From contig JAFUQY010000449.1 in the NCBI GenBank assembly GCA_017472105.1, positions 1 through 12,187 of the forward strand: a stretch of 12,187 bases of DNA. Reading direction: 5' to 3'. The translations under genes and the position numbers were made by a program. The notes beneath the pieces are model-generated. The model searched no databases, was not told the origin of the DNA, and saw nothing but the letters and a program-made list of their open reading frames with translations. Position 1 is the stretch's first letter. Every line of letters begins with the position of its first letter. The DNA is from Clostridia bacterium. Its GTDB lineage: Bacteria > Bacillota_A > Clostridia > Oscillospirales > CAG-272. This document shows, one piece after another, positions 1 to 6,449 of the stretch.

Positions 1-325
1 GGAGGATGCCCTTCTTTTCCAGCTGCATTGCGAGGTTCAGACCGGTCTGACCGCCGATGCCGGGAACGATTGCGTCGGGACGTTCGTAACGGATGATTTT
101 TGCGATATATTCGAGGGTGAGCGGTTCCATGTAGACCTTGTCCGCGATGGTGGTATCGGTCATGATGGTCGCAGGGTTGGAGTTGCAGAGTACGACTTCG
201 TAGCCCTCTTCCTTGAGTGCAAGGCAGGCCTGAGTACCCGCGTAGTCAAATTCAGCCGCCTGACCGATGACAATCGGACCGGAGCCGATGACCAGTACTT
301 TTTTGATATCCGATCTCTTAGGCAT
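1..325 (-). CDS. carB: Carbamoyl phosphate synthase large subunit, N-terminal part (cut by window edge)
   Basis: The large subunit makes carbamoyl phosphate from bicarbonate, two ATP and ammonia, for pyrimidine and arginine synthesis in the cytoplasm. About 108 N-terminal residues are visible and the rest lies beyond position 1. The family signatures are clear: [20 protein letters not shown], then [11 protein letters not shown], then [17 protein letters not shown], which is the pre-ATP-grasp start of the carboxyphosphate half. The start chosen is the ATG at 325, nine bases after AGGAGG (335-340). Another in-frame ATG at 331 leaves only three bases, which is too close. The gene overlaps the end of carA by 8 bases, so the two are probably translationally coupled and made in equal amounts. 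Identification is near certain; only the exact start is open. Confidence 0.95.
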   Translation of the reverse strand, partial: MPKRSDIKKVLVIGSGPIVIGQAAEFDYAGTQACLALKEEGYEVVLCNSNPATIMTDTTIADKVYMEPLTLEYIAKIIRYERPDAIVPGIGGQTGLNLAMQLEKKGIL

Positions 326-1415
326 TGACATTGCCCTCCTTCATCAGTGCTACAAATTTATCAAACAGACGCGCGCTGTTTTCGGGACCGATTGCGTCGT
401 TGGGCTGGAACTGTACGCCGAATACGCTTTCAGCAGTGCATTCCACGCCTTCCACGGAGCCGTCAAGGACGTTTTCGTGGGTTACGGTCAGTCCGGTGCC
501 TTCCAGCGATGCCGCGTCGATGGCATAGGAGTGATTCTGTGCGGAGATTTCAACGAGTCCGGTTTCGGTTTCGCGGATGGGATGGTTGCCGCCTCTGTGA
601 CCGAACTTGAGCTTTACGGTTTCGGCGCCGTATGCAAGACCGATGATCTCACAGCCGAGGCTGATGCCGAACATGGGGTACTTGCCGCGGAGCTGTTTTG
701 CGAGTTCGATGACGGGCTGTGCGTCTGCCGGATTGCCGGGACCACCGGAGAGGAAGATTCCGTCGGGCTTCATCTGTTCCACAACTTCGGCGGGCGTATC
801 CCACGGAACCACGGTCACGTTGCAGCGTCTCTGGTTCAGTGCGCGGACGGTGCTCATGGTGATGCCGCAGTCAACCGCAACCACGTTGTACTTCGGGTTG
901 GGCGTTCTGGAGTACCATCTCTTGCGGCAGCTCACTCTCTTGACGGCGTCAGTGGGAATTCCGGTATTCGCGAGAATCTCCATAGCCTTTTCGTGATCGG
1001 TGTCCGCATCGGTGATGAGAACCTTGCAGGTGCCGTTGTCGCGGATGAAGCGGGTCAGACGTCTGGTGTCAACGCCGCAGATGCCGGGGATTCTGTTTTC
1101 CTCCATGATTTCGGAAAGGGTCTTTGTGTAGCGGAAGTTGGAGGGCGAGTCGTTGTATTCCCGTACAATCACCGCACCCACTGTGGGTGTTTTTGTTTCA
1201 AAGTCTTCATCGGTGATACCGTAGTTGCCGATCAGGGGATAGGTCATCACCACTGCCTGATCCGTACAAGCGGGATCGGACAGGATTTCCTGATAGCCCA
1301 CCATGGATGTATTGAACACGATCTCACAGACCGCGTCAACCTTGCTGCCGAAGCCGGTACCGATGTACTCTGTACCGTTTTCCAGCACGATTTTTCTGTC
1401 ATGCTTCATTACCAT
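318..1415 (-). CDS. carA: Carbamoyl phosphate synthase small subunit with a catalytically degenerate glutaminase domain
   Basis: This 365-residue protein is full length for CarA, whose normal job is to hydrolyse glutamine and pass ammonia to CarB. The N-terminal half is ordinary ([31 protein letters not shown]). The C-terminal class I amidotransferase domain keeps its frame and scaffold ([20 protein letters not shown]) but lacks the catalytic residues. The nucleophile motif GICLGHQ reads GISLGCE (Ser252, codon 660-662). The HPE motif reads QPN (Gln337, Asn339), so Cys, His and Glu of the triad are all replaced. DFGxKxN reads DCGITMS, and the usual SNGPGDP reads SGGPGNP. I infer a structural or regulatory subunit of an ammonia-using synthase. 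The start at 1415 has GGAGG nine bases upstream and overlaps the pyrC stop by 7 bases. A second in-frame ATG lies at 1409. The carA identity is firm; loss of activity is inferred from residues. Confidence 0.95.
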   Translation of the reverse strand: MVMKHDRKIVLENGTEYIGTGFGSKVDAVCEIVFNTSMVGYQEILSDPACTDQAVVMTYPLIGNYGITDEDFETKTPTVGAVIVREYNDSPSNFRYTKTLSEIMEENRIPGICGVDTRRLTRFIRDNGTCKVLITDADTDHEKAMEILANTGIPTDAVKRVSCRKRWYSRTPNPKYNVVAVDCGITMSTVRALNQRRCNVTVVPWDTPAEVVEQMKPDGIFLSGGPGNPADAQPVIELAKQLRGKYPMFGISLGCEIIGLAYGAETVKLKFGHRGGNHPIRETETGLVEISAQNHSYAIDAASLEGTGLTVTHENVLDGSVEGVECTAESVFGVQFQPNDAIGPENSARLFDKFVALMKEGNVNA

Positions 1416-2614
1416 ACAATTCGTCCTCCGTATATCGTAGTTTTAATTTTTCCGTATAATTCAGTGCCGGCGAAGGGAGTTGCCCGTCCCATGGAGCGGA
1501 ACTCGTCGGGATTGACGGTGAACTTTTCGTCCAGTGCCCACACGGAGAAGTCCGTTCCCATCGGGATGCCGAACCGTTTCCGCGGGTTATAGCACATCAG
1601 ATCCGCCAGCTTTTCGAGGGTTATGATTCCCGTTCTGACAAGGTAAGTATTCATCACGGGCAGTGCGGTTTCCAGTCCCACGATGCCGAACGCACTTTTT
1701 TCAAGTCCGCGGGATTTTTCCTCAGCGGAGTGAGGCGCGTGGTCGGTTGCGATCATGTCGATGGTGCCGTCGGCGATGCCTTCGAGCAGTGCGAGCTTGT
1801 CTTCACGGCTTCTGAGCGGCGGATTCATCTTGAAGCGTCCGTCCTCGATCAGATCACTGTCGTCGAGCACAAGATAGTGCGGGCCGGTTTCGCAGGTGAC
1901 GTTCACGCCGGATTTCTTCGCCTGCCGGATCAGCTCGACGCTTTCCTTCGCGGAGATGTGGCATACGTGATACGCGCATCCGGTTTCATCCGCGAGCTTG
2001 AGGTCGCGCTCGATCTGTTTATATTCGCTTGCCGAACAGATGCCGCGGTGACCGTGCGCCTTTGCGTATTCCCCGGCGTGGATGTAGCCGCCGAAGAGAA
2101 GATCGTTGACCTCGCAGTGTGCGGCGATGATCTTGCCGAGCGCTTTCGCACGGGTCATGGCTTCACGCATCATGCCGTCGTCCTGCACGCCCTTGCCGTC
2201 GTCGGAAAACGCGATGCAGTCCGGTGCCATGCCTTCGAGATCCGCCATCGTTTCGCCCTTTTCGCCCACCGTGATCGCACCGTAGGGATAAACGGCGATT
2301 TTCGCGTCGGACTTGATTCTGTCCGTCTGCATCTTCAGGTTTTCGACGCTGTCCGGTACGGGATTCAGGTTCGGCATGGTGCAGACAGCGGTGTATCCGC
2401 CGTGAGCCGCAGACATGGAACCGGTTTCCATATTCTCTTTATAAATAAATCCCGGATCACGAAAATGTACATGTACATCACAAAACCCGGGAAAAACGGT
2501 GTATTCATTTGAATCAAGGGATGCAAGGGAAACGGTGCAGTCCGGTGCAAACACGTCACCCTCACCGTTGATGCTGCCGATGATTTTCGCTTTCTGGAAT
2601 TTAAACTGAGCCAT
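1409..2614 (-). CDS. pyrC: Dihydroorotase
   Basis: Dihydroorotase cyclises N-carbamoyl-aspartate to dihydroorotate, the third step of pyrimidine synthesis. The protein has 401 residues, typical of the amidohydrolase-fold type I enzymes. Metal-site motifs appear in order: DVHVHFRDPG (His48, His50), FSDDGKG, AAHCEVNDL, YHVCHISAKE and ATDHAPHS. The Arg and Asn positions of the substrate site (HFRDPG, TMPNLN) are also present, so the enzyme looks fully active. The start is the ATG at 2614, with AAAGGAT about six bases upstream. The reading frame stays open back to a GTG at 2683, but that extension runs through the leader terminator and is not coding. pyrC is the first gene of pyrC-carA-carB, and its leader indicates attenuation by pyrimidine nucleotides. 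No pyrB, pyrD or pyrR is in the window. Confidence 0.95.
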   Translation of the reverse strand: MAQFKFQKAKIIGSINGEGDVFAPDCTVSLASLDSNEYTVFPGFCDVHVHFRDPGFIYKENMETGSMSAAHGGYTAVCTMPNLNPVPDSVENLKMQTDRIKSDAKIAVYPYGAITVGEKGETMADLEGMAPDCIAFSDDGKGVQDDGMMREAMTRAKALGKIIAAHCEVNDLLFGGYIHAGEYAKAHGHRGICSASEYKQIERDLKLADETGCAYHVCHISAKESVELIRQAKKSGVNVTCETGPHYLVLDDSDLIEDGRFKMNPPLRSREDKLALLEGIADGTIDMIATDHAPHSAEEKSRGLEKSAFGIVGLETALPVMNTYLVRTGIITLEKLADLMCYNPRKRFGIPMGTDFSVWALDEKFTVNPDEFRSMGRATPFAGTELYGKIKTTIYGGRIVW

Positions 2615-2629
2615 TGTTATCCTTTCCGC

Positions 2630-2656
2630 AAAAAAAGCCTGTCCCATCCGACAAGC
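2630..2656 (-). terminator. Intrinsic terminator in the pyrC leader (attenuator)
   Basis: On the minus strand a 7-bp stem, GCTTGTC with GACAGGC (one G-U pair), encloses the loop GGATGG and runs into seven T residues. It ends 15 bases before the pyrC ATG, between the promoter and the ribosome binding site, so it must act as a conditional terminator. Its 5' arm and loop (2646-2655) can pair instead with 2704-2712 of the upstream hairpin, which would let transcription read through. Confidence 0.8.
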
Positions 2657-2702
2657 TCGCCAAAAAACGCATGGGTATCCCACCGCGCGTCTCCTATACG
2701 AA

Positions 2703-2728
2703 TCTTGCCGATCTCTCTGTATCGTCCT
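2703..2728 (-). promoter_or_regulatory. PyrR-type RNA binding loop (anti-antiterminator) in the pyr leader
   Basis: The leader RNA contains a CGAU/AUCG stem (2709-2724) around ACAGAGAG, followed by GGCAAGA. From memory, the PyrR site consensus in Bacillus is ARUCCNGNGAGGYU followed by NNNAAGG. Here the CAGAGAG core and the AAG bulge match at the right spacing. The stem bases differ from consensus but in a paired way. The 3' half, AUCGGCAAG (2704-2712), can pair with CUUGUCGGAU of the terminator arm (nine pairs, one bulged G), which gives mutually exclusive folds. UMP-bound PyrR would stabilise the hairpin and cause termination. Mechanism inferred by analogy; pyrR itself is not visible. Confidence 0.6.
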
Positions 2729-2745
2729 TAAAGATTATTTTTCAT

Positions 2746-2774
2746 ATTATAACATGAACCGCGTTTTTTGTCAA
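2746..2774 (-). promoter_or_regulatory. Promoter of the pyrC-carA-carB operon
   Basis: The minus strand has a perfect sigma-A promoter: TTGACA (2769-2774), a 17-base spacer and TATAAT (2746-2751). Transcription should start near 2739, giving a leader of about 125 bases that contains the hairpin and terminator. Its -35 box overlaps that of the divergent EIIA promoter. Confidence 0.85.
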
Positions 2775-2796
2775 CCGTTAAATCTTACAATAGAAT
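2768..2796 (+). promoter_or_regulatory. Promoter of the EIIA-Glc gene
   Basis: The plus strand has TTGTCA (2768-2773), a 17-base spacer and TAGAAT (2791-2796), one mismatch from consensus in each box. Transcription would start near 2803 and leave an untranslated leader of about 137 bases. The -35 hexamer lies almost exactly on the -35 hexamer of the pyr promoter on the other strand. Confidence 0.65.
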
Positions 2797-2866
2797 CGAA
2801 AATATTCCCGTCGGTCTTGTAACCACATTCTGACGGATTGTGTCGGACGCTTTCCTGCTGTGATTT

Positions 2867-2894
2867 CCGGCATGTGTGATTATTCCATGCCCGG
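2867..2894 (+). promoter_or_regulatory. Hairpin in the 5' leader of the EIIA gene
   Basis: CCGGCATG (2867-2874) pairs with CATGCCCGG (2886-2894) with one bulged C around an 11-base loop. It lies 45 bases before the EIIA start, inside the predicted leader. No T-run follows, so it is not a terminator. It could affect RNA stability or be bound by a regulator, or be chance. No function is assigned. Confidence 0.3.
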
Positions 2895-2939
2895 CACGGC
2901 GATCATGACTGTGAAACCTTTGAACGATCGGAGAAAATC

Positions 2940-3449
2940 ATGTTCAGTTTATTCAAAAAAACCAAAAACACCCAGCCGAAGCAGGATGCACAGATTGTCA
3001 TGCTCGCATCTCCTCTCAAAGGACGCGCCGTTGTGCTTGAGGAAGTTCCCGACGCCACCTTTGCCGACAGAATTCTCGGAGGAGGATGCGCGGTGATTCC
3101 GGAATGCGGCGTTCTGACTGCCCCGGCGGACGGCGTGATCGATTCCCTTCCGGACACGCGTCACGCGGTGATGATGACGACGGACTCGGGTGCGGAGCTG
3201 CTGATGCACATCGGGATTGACACCGTGGAGCTCAGGGGCGAACACTTTTCCGCACTGGTGAAGCCCGGGGACAGAGTGACGGCAGGTCAGCCGCTGATCG
3301 AATTTGATCCTGACGCCGTTCAGGCTGCCGGATATGCGGTTGTCACGCCCGTGATTGTCACGAATTCCGACGCGTTCCGGATCCGGCAGGTCACGCTCGG
3401 CGCGGTCAGTCCGGGAGAGATGCTCATGGAGCTTGAGAAAATCGGATGA
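2940..3449 (+). CDS. crr: PTS glucose-type EIIA component (free-standing)
   Basis: EIIA-Glc accepts phosphate from HPr and passes it to the EIIB domain of a sugar permease. The single domain fills the 169-residue protein, the same length as E. coli EIIA-Glc. Visible family motifs are SPLKGRAVVLEEVPD (24-38), the stretch from GGGCAVIPE to APADGVI (47-67), TRHAVMM (His75), ELLMHIGIDTVEL (His90, the phosphorylated residue) and VKPGDRVTAGQPLIEFD (107-123). Both active-site histidines are present at the classical positions. The N-terminal KKTKNTQPKQ stretch fits the flexible tail of this family. The start has GGAG six bases upstream. It is a single-gene unit with its own promoter and terminator, so it must serve an EIIBC permease elsewhere. 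Whether it has a regulatory role, as in enterics, cannot be told. Confidence 0.93.
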   Translation: MFSLFKKTKNTQPKQDAQIVMLASPLKGRAVVLEEVPDATFADRILGGGCAVIPECGVLTAPADGVIDSLPDTRHAVMMTTDSGAELLMHIGIDTVELRGEHFSALVKPGDRVTAGQPLIEFDPDAVQAAGYAVVTPVIVTNSDAFRIRQVTLGAVSPGEMLMELEKIG

Positions 3450-3452
3450 CGC

Positions 3453-3495
3453 AAAAAGATCCTCACACGGATGAACCGCATGGGGATCTTTGTGT
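3453..3495. terminator. Bidirectional terminator between convergent genes
   Basis: AAAGATCC (3455-3462) pairs with GGATCTTT (3484-3491), and an inner CGG/CCG pair supports the loop. On the minus strand the stem ends in TTTTT, ending the alpha-galactosidase operon. On the plus strand it runs into TTTGTGTTT, ending the EIIA gene. It fills the 46-base gap between two convergent stop codons. Confidence 0.75.
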
Positions 3496-3705
3496 TTACT
3501 GGAATAAGAGACAGCCGGTGGCACGGAAATGCTCGATCCGTTCCTTAAGACGCTCCTCGGTCACGTGAATGTGCTCCGCCAGACAGGTGAGACAGAAGAA
3601 TTCCGTAGCACCGCGGTTAATCATCTTCTTGTGACAGCCGATTTCGTCATAGGTGAGGGTTCGTCCGCATTTCATGCACTTGGGCTGCATGGTGCCGTTG
3701 TTCAT
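3496..3705 (-). CDS. Small zinc-ribbon-like protein, function unknown
   Basis: This 69-residue protein has CMKC (Cys10, Cys13), GCH (Cys24, His25) and CLTC (Cys38, Cys41), a spacing that suggests one or two zinc ions in a ribbon fold. A charged helix follows (about 48-60, VTEERLKERIEHFR), then a closing GCLLF. I recall similar small proteins from clostridia but know no named function. No signal peptide or membrane segment is visible. The ATG at 3705 is three bases after the alpha-galactosidase stop and no strong ribosome binding site is seen (AGAAG only), so translation is probably coupled to the upstream gene. A bidirectional terminator follows directly. Intact Cys pairs and operon placement argue for a real gene. 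Confidence 0.8.
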   Translation of the reverse strand: MNNGTMQPKCMKCGRTLTYDEIGCHKKMINRGATEFFCLTCLAEHIHVTEERLKERIEHFRATGCLLFQ

Positions 3706-3708
3706 GAA

Positions 3709-4830
3709 TTACTTCTGAACGAGAGTACCGCGGAAGATCTTGCAGTCGTGAGCGGGAACATGGCAGCCGAAGTGTTCGGTAACAACCTTGCCGACTTCTT
3801 CGCCGCTGATAACTTCGCGGAGCTTGAAGCCGTGACCGGAAGCAACGGTGAGACCGATATCGTAGAATTCGATTTCGTTGTAGCCGTCACGGTCGGTGAA
3901 GTTGAAGTATGCGATCACGTATTCGTTGTTGGCGAGGTGCTTGAAGAATACGGGTCTGTCGCCGCCGCGTACCATCATCGGAGGACGAGCTTCTTCATCC
4001 TGGTTGATAGCGATGAGTTCCTTGTTCTTGAGGAGCTCGAGGTTGACGTCGTCCATCTTGGAAAGGTCGGAACCGATCATGAGAGGAGACTGGAAGAGGC
4101 ACCACAGAGCGAAGTGGGTTCTGTATTCAACATCGGAGCAGCCGCCGTTTGCAACGTTGCCCTTGCCGTGCATGCCGCAGATGAGCATGTCGATGTCGTT
4201 GTAGCAACCGGGACCGGAGTAAGCGAGCTTCTGAACCTGGCTCATGGCGATGTTCTTGAAGCTGTCGAAGCTATCGTTGATGTCGCCGGTGGAGCGGTAC
4301 ATGTGAGCGCCGGTGGAACGGATCCACTTTTCAACTTCGTCGGAACCCCAGTTGCATGCGGAGAAGAGGATTTCACGGCCGGAAGCCTTGAGAGCCATAC
4401 CCATTCTGTTGTAGAGGATGGGACCGTTTGCGAGGTGAGGCTTGTAGCAGAAGTCGTACTTGAGGAAGTCTACGCCCCATTCAGCGAAGGTCTTTGCATC
4501 GATGAATTCGTAGTCGAAGGAGCCCGGGAAGCCTGCACAGGTTCTGGTACCAGCGCAGGAGTACATACCGAACTTGAGACCCTTGGAGTGAACGTAGTCA
4601 GCGAGAGCCTTCATGCCGGACGGGAACTTTTCGGGGTCAGCAACGATTCTGCCGTTTTCGTCTCTTTCGCGGAGGGACCAGCAGTCGTCGATTACGACGT
4701 ATTCGTAGCCGCAGTCCTTGAGGCCGAGTTCAACGATCTTGTCAGCGGTTTCACGTACAACCTGTTCGTTGATCTGCCAGCCAAAGGTGTTCCAGGAGTT
4801 CCAGCCCATCGGAGGTCTTTGAGATAACAT
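3709..4830 (-). CDS. GH27 alpha-galactosidase, cytoplasmic
   Basis: The protein should release terminal alpha-1,6-galactose from oligosaccharides such as melibiose or raffinose. Its 373 residues match the single-domain length of glycoside hydrolase family 27: a TIM barrel followed by a small beta domain. Family marks are PPMGWNSWNTFGW (6-18), the substrate-binding VIDDCW (46-51), FLKYDFC with nucleophile Asp126, CNWG (159-162), and TGDINDSF with acid/base Asp183. The GH27 pattern GPGCYNDIDML (206-216) and SPLMIGSDL follow. Catalytic residues were assigned by alignment from memory with human and rice enzymes. There is no signal peptide, so the sugar must be imported first. The start has AAGGAG nine bases upstream. 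It is the first gene of a two-gene operon with the small zinc-ribbon protein. Activity on N-acetylgalactosamine or beta-L-arabinopyranose, also found in GH27, cannot be excluded. Confidence 0.93.
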   Translation of the reverse strand: MLSQRPPMGWNSWNTFGWQINEQVVRETADKIVELGLKDCGYEYVVIDDCWSLRERDENGRIVADPEKFPSGMKALADYVHSKGLKFGMYSCAGTRTCAGFPGSFDYEFIDAKTFAEWGVDFLKYDFCYKPHLANGPILYNRMGMALKASGREILFSACNWGSDEVEKWIRSTGAHMYRSTGDINDSFDSFKNIAMSQVQKLAYSGPGCYNDIDMLICGMHGKGNVANGGCSDVEYRTHFALWCLFQSPLMIGSDLSKMDDVNLELLKNKELIAINQDEEARPPMMVRGGDRPVFFKHLANNEYVIAYFNFTDRDGYNEIEFYDIGLTVASGHGFKLREVISGEEVGKVVTEHFGCHVPAHDCKIFRGTLVQK

Positions 4831-4877
4831 AGTGATATTCTCCTTTATTTGGAAAAAATTTTATTGTCCGTTTAACA

Positions 4878-4895
4878 ATCCGCATTTTTGTGGAT
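4878..4895. promoter_or_regulatory. Operator-like inverted repeat downstream of the alpha-galactosidase promoter
   Basis: ATCCGCA and TGTGGAT form a 7-base inverted repeat (one G-T pair) around TTTT. It lies at about +5 to +22 from the predicted start of transcription, a usual place for a repressor operator. It fits no regulator consensus I know, and it could also be a short RNA hairpin. Confidence 0.35.
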
Positions 4896-4906
4896 TTTAC
4901 AGCATT

Positions 4907-4935
4907 ATGATACACCTTTTTGTGCGATTTGTCAA
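4907..4935 (-). promoter_or_regulatory. Promoter of the alpha-galactosidase operon
   Basis: The minus strand has TTGACA (4930-4935), a 17-base spacer and TATCAT (4907-4912). Transcription would begin near 4900, about 70 bases before the gene. The surrounding DNA is AT-rich, unlike the genes beside it. Confidence 0.75.
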
Positions 4936-5049
4936 TAGGACTTGCAAAAATCTGTTCTAAAGAATTATTTATCATCCTGTTAAAACCAAAAACAGACCCG
5001 TTTCCGCAATGTCATCAGGATAAAGCCCAAAACATAATCCGCTTTCCCT
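4936..5049. other. Intergenic stretch after the regulator gene
   Basis: These 114 AT-rich bases separate the end of the XRE regulator from the alpha-galactosidase promoter. The only structure seen is a widely spaced ATCCTG/CAGGAT pair and a weak AAAC/GTTT hairpin. No convincing terminator was found for the regulator, so some transcript may continue into the alpha-galactosidase operon. Confidence 0.4.
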
Positions 5050-6165
5050 TTATTCCAATAAGGCTTTGAAGTCCTCGCGATCGCGGAGAGGTGCGTAAAC
5101 TTTTTCCGTCATCAGTTCATCTTTTACTTTATCAATGAATGTCATGGCTTCTGAACTGAGCATAAGACCCTGTACAGATTGCCCGCAGCTTGTCGGGTTT
5201 ACGACTATCCGGTCAAAGATGCCGCAGGAAAAACGCTGATTTTCACTTTCGGTTAAATCCGAATACTGCTTTGCGCAATCGAGCATGATACGCAGATATT
5301 CCATGGCTTTATCATAGTTTCCCTCCTGTATTTCCAACTGTCCCCGTGCTTGATATACACAGAACAGGTGCCAATGAAAGGTCAGATAATTTTCATCCGG
5401 AAATACCGCTTTGATAACCGCTTCTTCCGTGTCGAGTGCAGCCATGACATGCGAGCCCTTCCGTACTCGGAAACGATAAAGCTCCATCATTGACATACAG
5501 AAATCATTCAGTGCGCTATGTGCGATCCTCTGCTGATGGGCAGTCAGTTGTTCACCGCGCAGGCAGACTTCCATTGCTTTATCGCGGGTGATCGGTTTTC
5601 TCTCAGGGAACATTTCCGCATATCTTAAAGCTTCGTCATACTGTTCGGAATACTGACAACAGACCATGGCGTTCCAGATTGCTTCTTCACGGAGTCGGGA
5701 ATCCGTGCATCCTTCGATTACCATATTGCTGTGCCGGATGGAACGCTCTATCATTTCCGGCGAATATAGTTTTGCAGGATCTTCTTTATACGGATCCTCA
5801 TAAGCCATGAAGTATTCCATTCTTGCCAGCCATGCCAGATACTTATAATCCCCCGGATATTCCCTGACCGCCTGCTCTGACATTTGATACATTTCTTCCT
5901 GATCGTATTGCCAATAATTCTCGCATCGCTCGTCCAGTTCAGCACGCCGTGCATCTGCTTCTTCTGTTTTTCCGCCCAACAGTTCATCCGCCGTCACGTG
6001 CAGAATTCTGCTCAGCGGCATAATCAGCGAGATATCCGGTACTGTCATGCCGCACTCCCACTTACTGACAGCCTTATACGTTATGCCGAGAAAATCCGCC
6101 AGAGCTTCCTGCGTCAAATCGTTCTTCTTCCGCAGTTCCTTGATTCGTTGTCCGATATGATTCAT
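5050..6165 (-). CDS. XRE-family transcription regulator with helical, TPR-like C-terminal half
   Basis: Residues 1-65 form a Cro/C1-type helix-turn-helix: IGQRIKELRKKNDLTQEALA, then GITYKAVSKWECGMTVPDI and MPLSRILHVTADELLGG. The recognition helix is around AVSKWE. The remaining 300 residues look all-helical with repeated hydrophobic/Tyr patterns such as YWQYDQEEMYQMSEQAVREY, WNAMVCCQYSEQYDEALRYA and QEGNYDKAMEYLRIMLDCA. This suggests a tetratricopeptide-like sensor that might bind a peptide or protein. At 371 residues it fits clostridial regulators of this kind. The start at 6165 has GAGG about eight bases upstream and a good promoter before it. Its target is unknown. It could be its own gene, the alpha-galactosidase operon downstream, or something distant. 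There is no similarity to LacI or AraC sugar regulators. Confidence 0.88.
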   Translation of the reverse strand: MNHIGQRIKELRKKNDLTQEALADFLGITYKAVSKWECGMTVPDISLIMPLSRILHVTADELLGGKTEEADARRAELDERCENYWQYDQEEMYQMSEQAVREYPGDYKYLAWLARMEYFMAYEDPYKEDPAKLYSPEMIERSIRHSNMVIEGCTDSRLREEAIWNAMVCCQYSEQYDEALRYAEMFPERKPITRDKAMEVCLRGEQLTAHQQRIAHSALNDFCMSMMELYRFRVRKGSHVMAALDTEEAVIKAVFPDENYLTFHWHLFCVYQARGQLEIQEGNYDKAMEYLRIMLDCAKQYSDLTESENQRFSCGIFDRIVVNPTSCGQSVQGLMLSSEAMTFIDKVKDELMTEKVYAPLRDREDFKALLE

Positions 6166-6206
6166 AAAGATGCCTCACTTTCAAAACAGTAAGCCGAGCT
6201 CTGCTT

Positions 6207-6229
6207 CCGTATATAGTATAACATATCGG
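6207..6229. promoter_or_regulatory. Imperfect dyad over the regulator's -10 box
   Basis: CCGTATAT and ATATCGG form an imperfect inverted repeat with one offset base, centred on the -10 box of the regulator promoter. An XRE protein bound here would block RNA polymerase, so it is a candidate autoregulatory operator. AT-rich -10 regions often look palindromic by chance, so this is weak. Confidence 0.3.
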
Positions 6230-6243
6230 AACCATTCTCACAA
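6215..6243 (-). promoter_or_regulatory. Promoter of the XRE regulator gene
   Basis: The minus strand has TTGTGA (6238-6243), a 17-base spacer and TATACT (6215-6220). The start of transcription would be near 6208, leaving a leader of about 43 bases before the ATG at 6165. Confidence 0.65.
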
Positions 6244-6261
6244 CATCCACGTTGTCGAATC

Positions 6262-6284
6262 AAACTCTCCCACGGAGAGAGTTT
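6262..6284. other. Perfect 8-bp hairpin in the intergenic region
   Basis: AAACTCTC and GAGAGTTT pair perfectly around the loop CCACGGA. It lies between the regulator promoter and the terminator of the lipoprotein gene. No T-run adjoins it on either side (the nearest, TTTTTT, begins 18 bases later on the plus strand), so it is not a clear terminator. It may be a protein-binding dyad upstream of the regulator promoter. Confidence 0.35.
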
Positions 6285-6330
6285 CAGGCTGATCGGCTTA
6301 GTTTTTTGCGATACTATAAAGCTCGCATTC

Positions 6331-6370
6331 AAAAAGAATCCCTCGATTGCGATTACAACCGAGGGAATTC
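6331..6370 (-). terminator. Terminator of the lipoprotein/adaptor operon
   Basis: On the minus strand GAATTCCCTCG (6360-6370) pairs with CGAGGGATTC (6336-6345), with one bulge and an inner TTG/CAA extension, and then runs into TTTTT. It lies 80 bases after the lipoprotein stop codon. It marks the end of the three-gene cluster that starts beyond the right edge. Confidence 0.85.
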
Positions 6371-6449
6371 ATTGTTGTTGACTTATTTAAATGACATTGC
6401 ATGTTCAGCAGAAGCCGTAAGTGCGGGTATGCCTGCCGGCCTTCCCTGC

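Noticed and set aside
318..1415. carA as a pseudogene
   Set aside because: There is no stop or frameshift, the scaffold residues are well conserved, and gene overlaps on both sides are kept. The changes are confined to catalytic motifs, which fits selected loss of glutaminase better than decay.
267..1592. Long plus-strand open frame of 441 codons opposite carA
   Set aside because: It is a shadow of carA and part of pyrC on the other strand, where the family motifs are clear. Its translation resembles no protein and has no ribosome binding site.
2615..2683. N-terminal extension of PyrC from a GTG at 2683
   Set aside because: The extension would be encoded by the leader terminator and its T-run. 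The ATG at 2614 has a good ribosome binding site and begins where the family normally begins.
3529..4827. Plus-strand open frame of 432 codons opposite the alpha-galactosidase
   Set aside because: It mirrors the codon bias of the GH27 gene on the minus strand, which carries all catalytic motifs. The Val/Glu-rich translation is typical of an antisense shadow.
4860..4880. CcpA cre site near TTGTTAAACGGACAA (minus strand)
   Set aside because: The spacing between the TG and CG positions is one base longer than in the cre consensus, so the match is not convincing.
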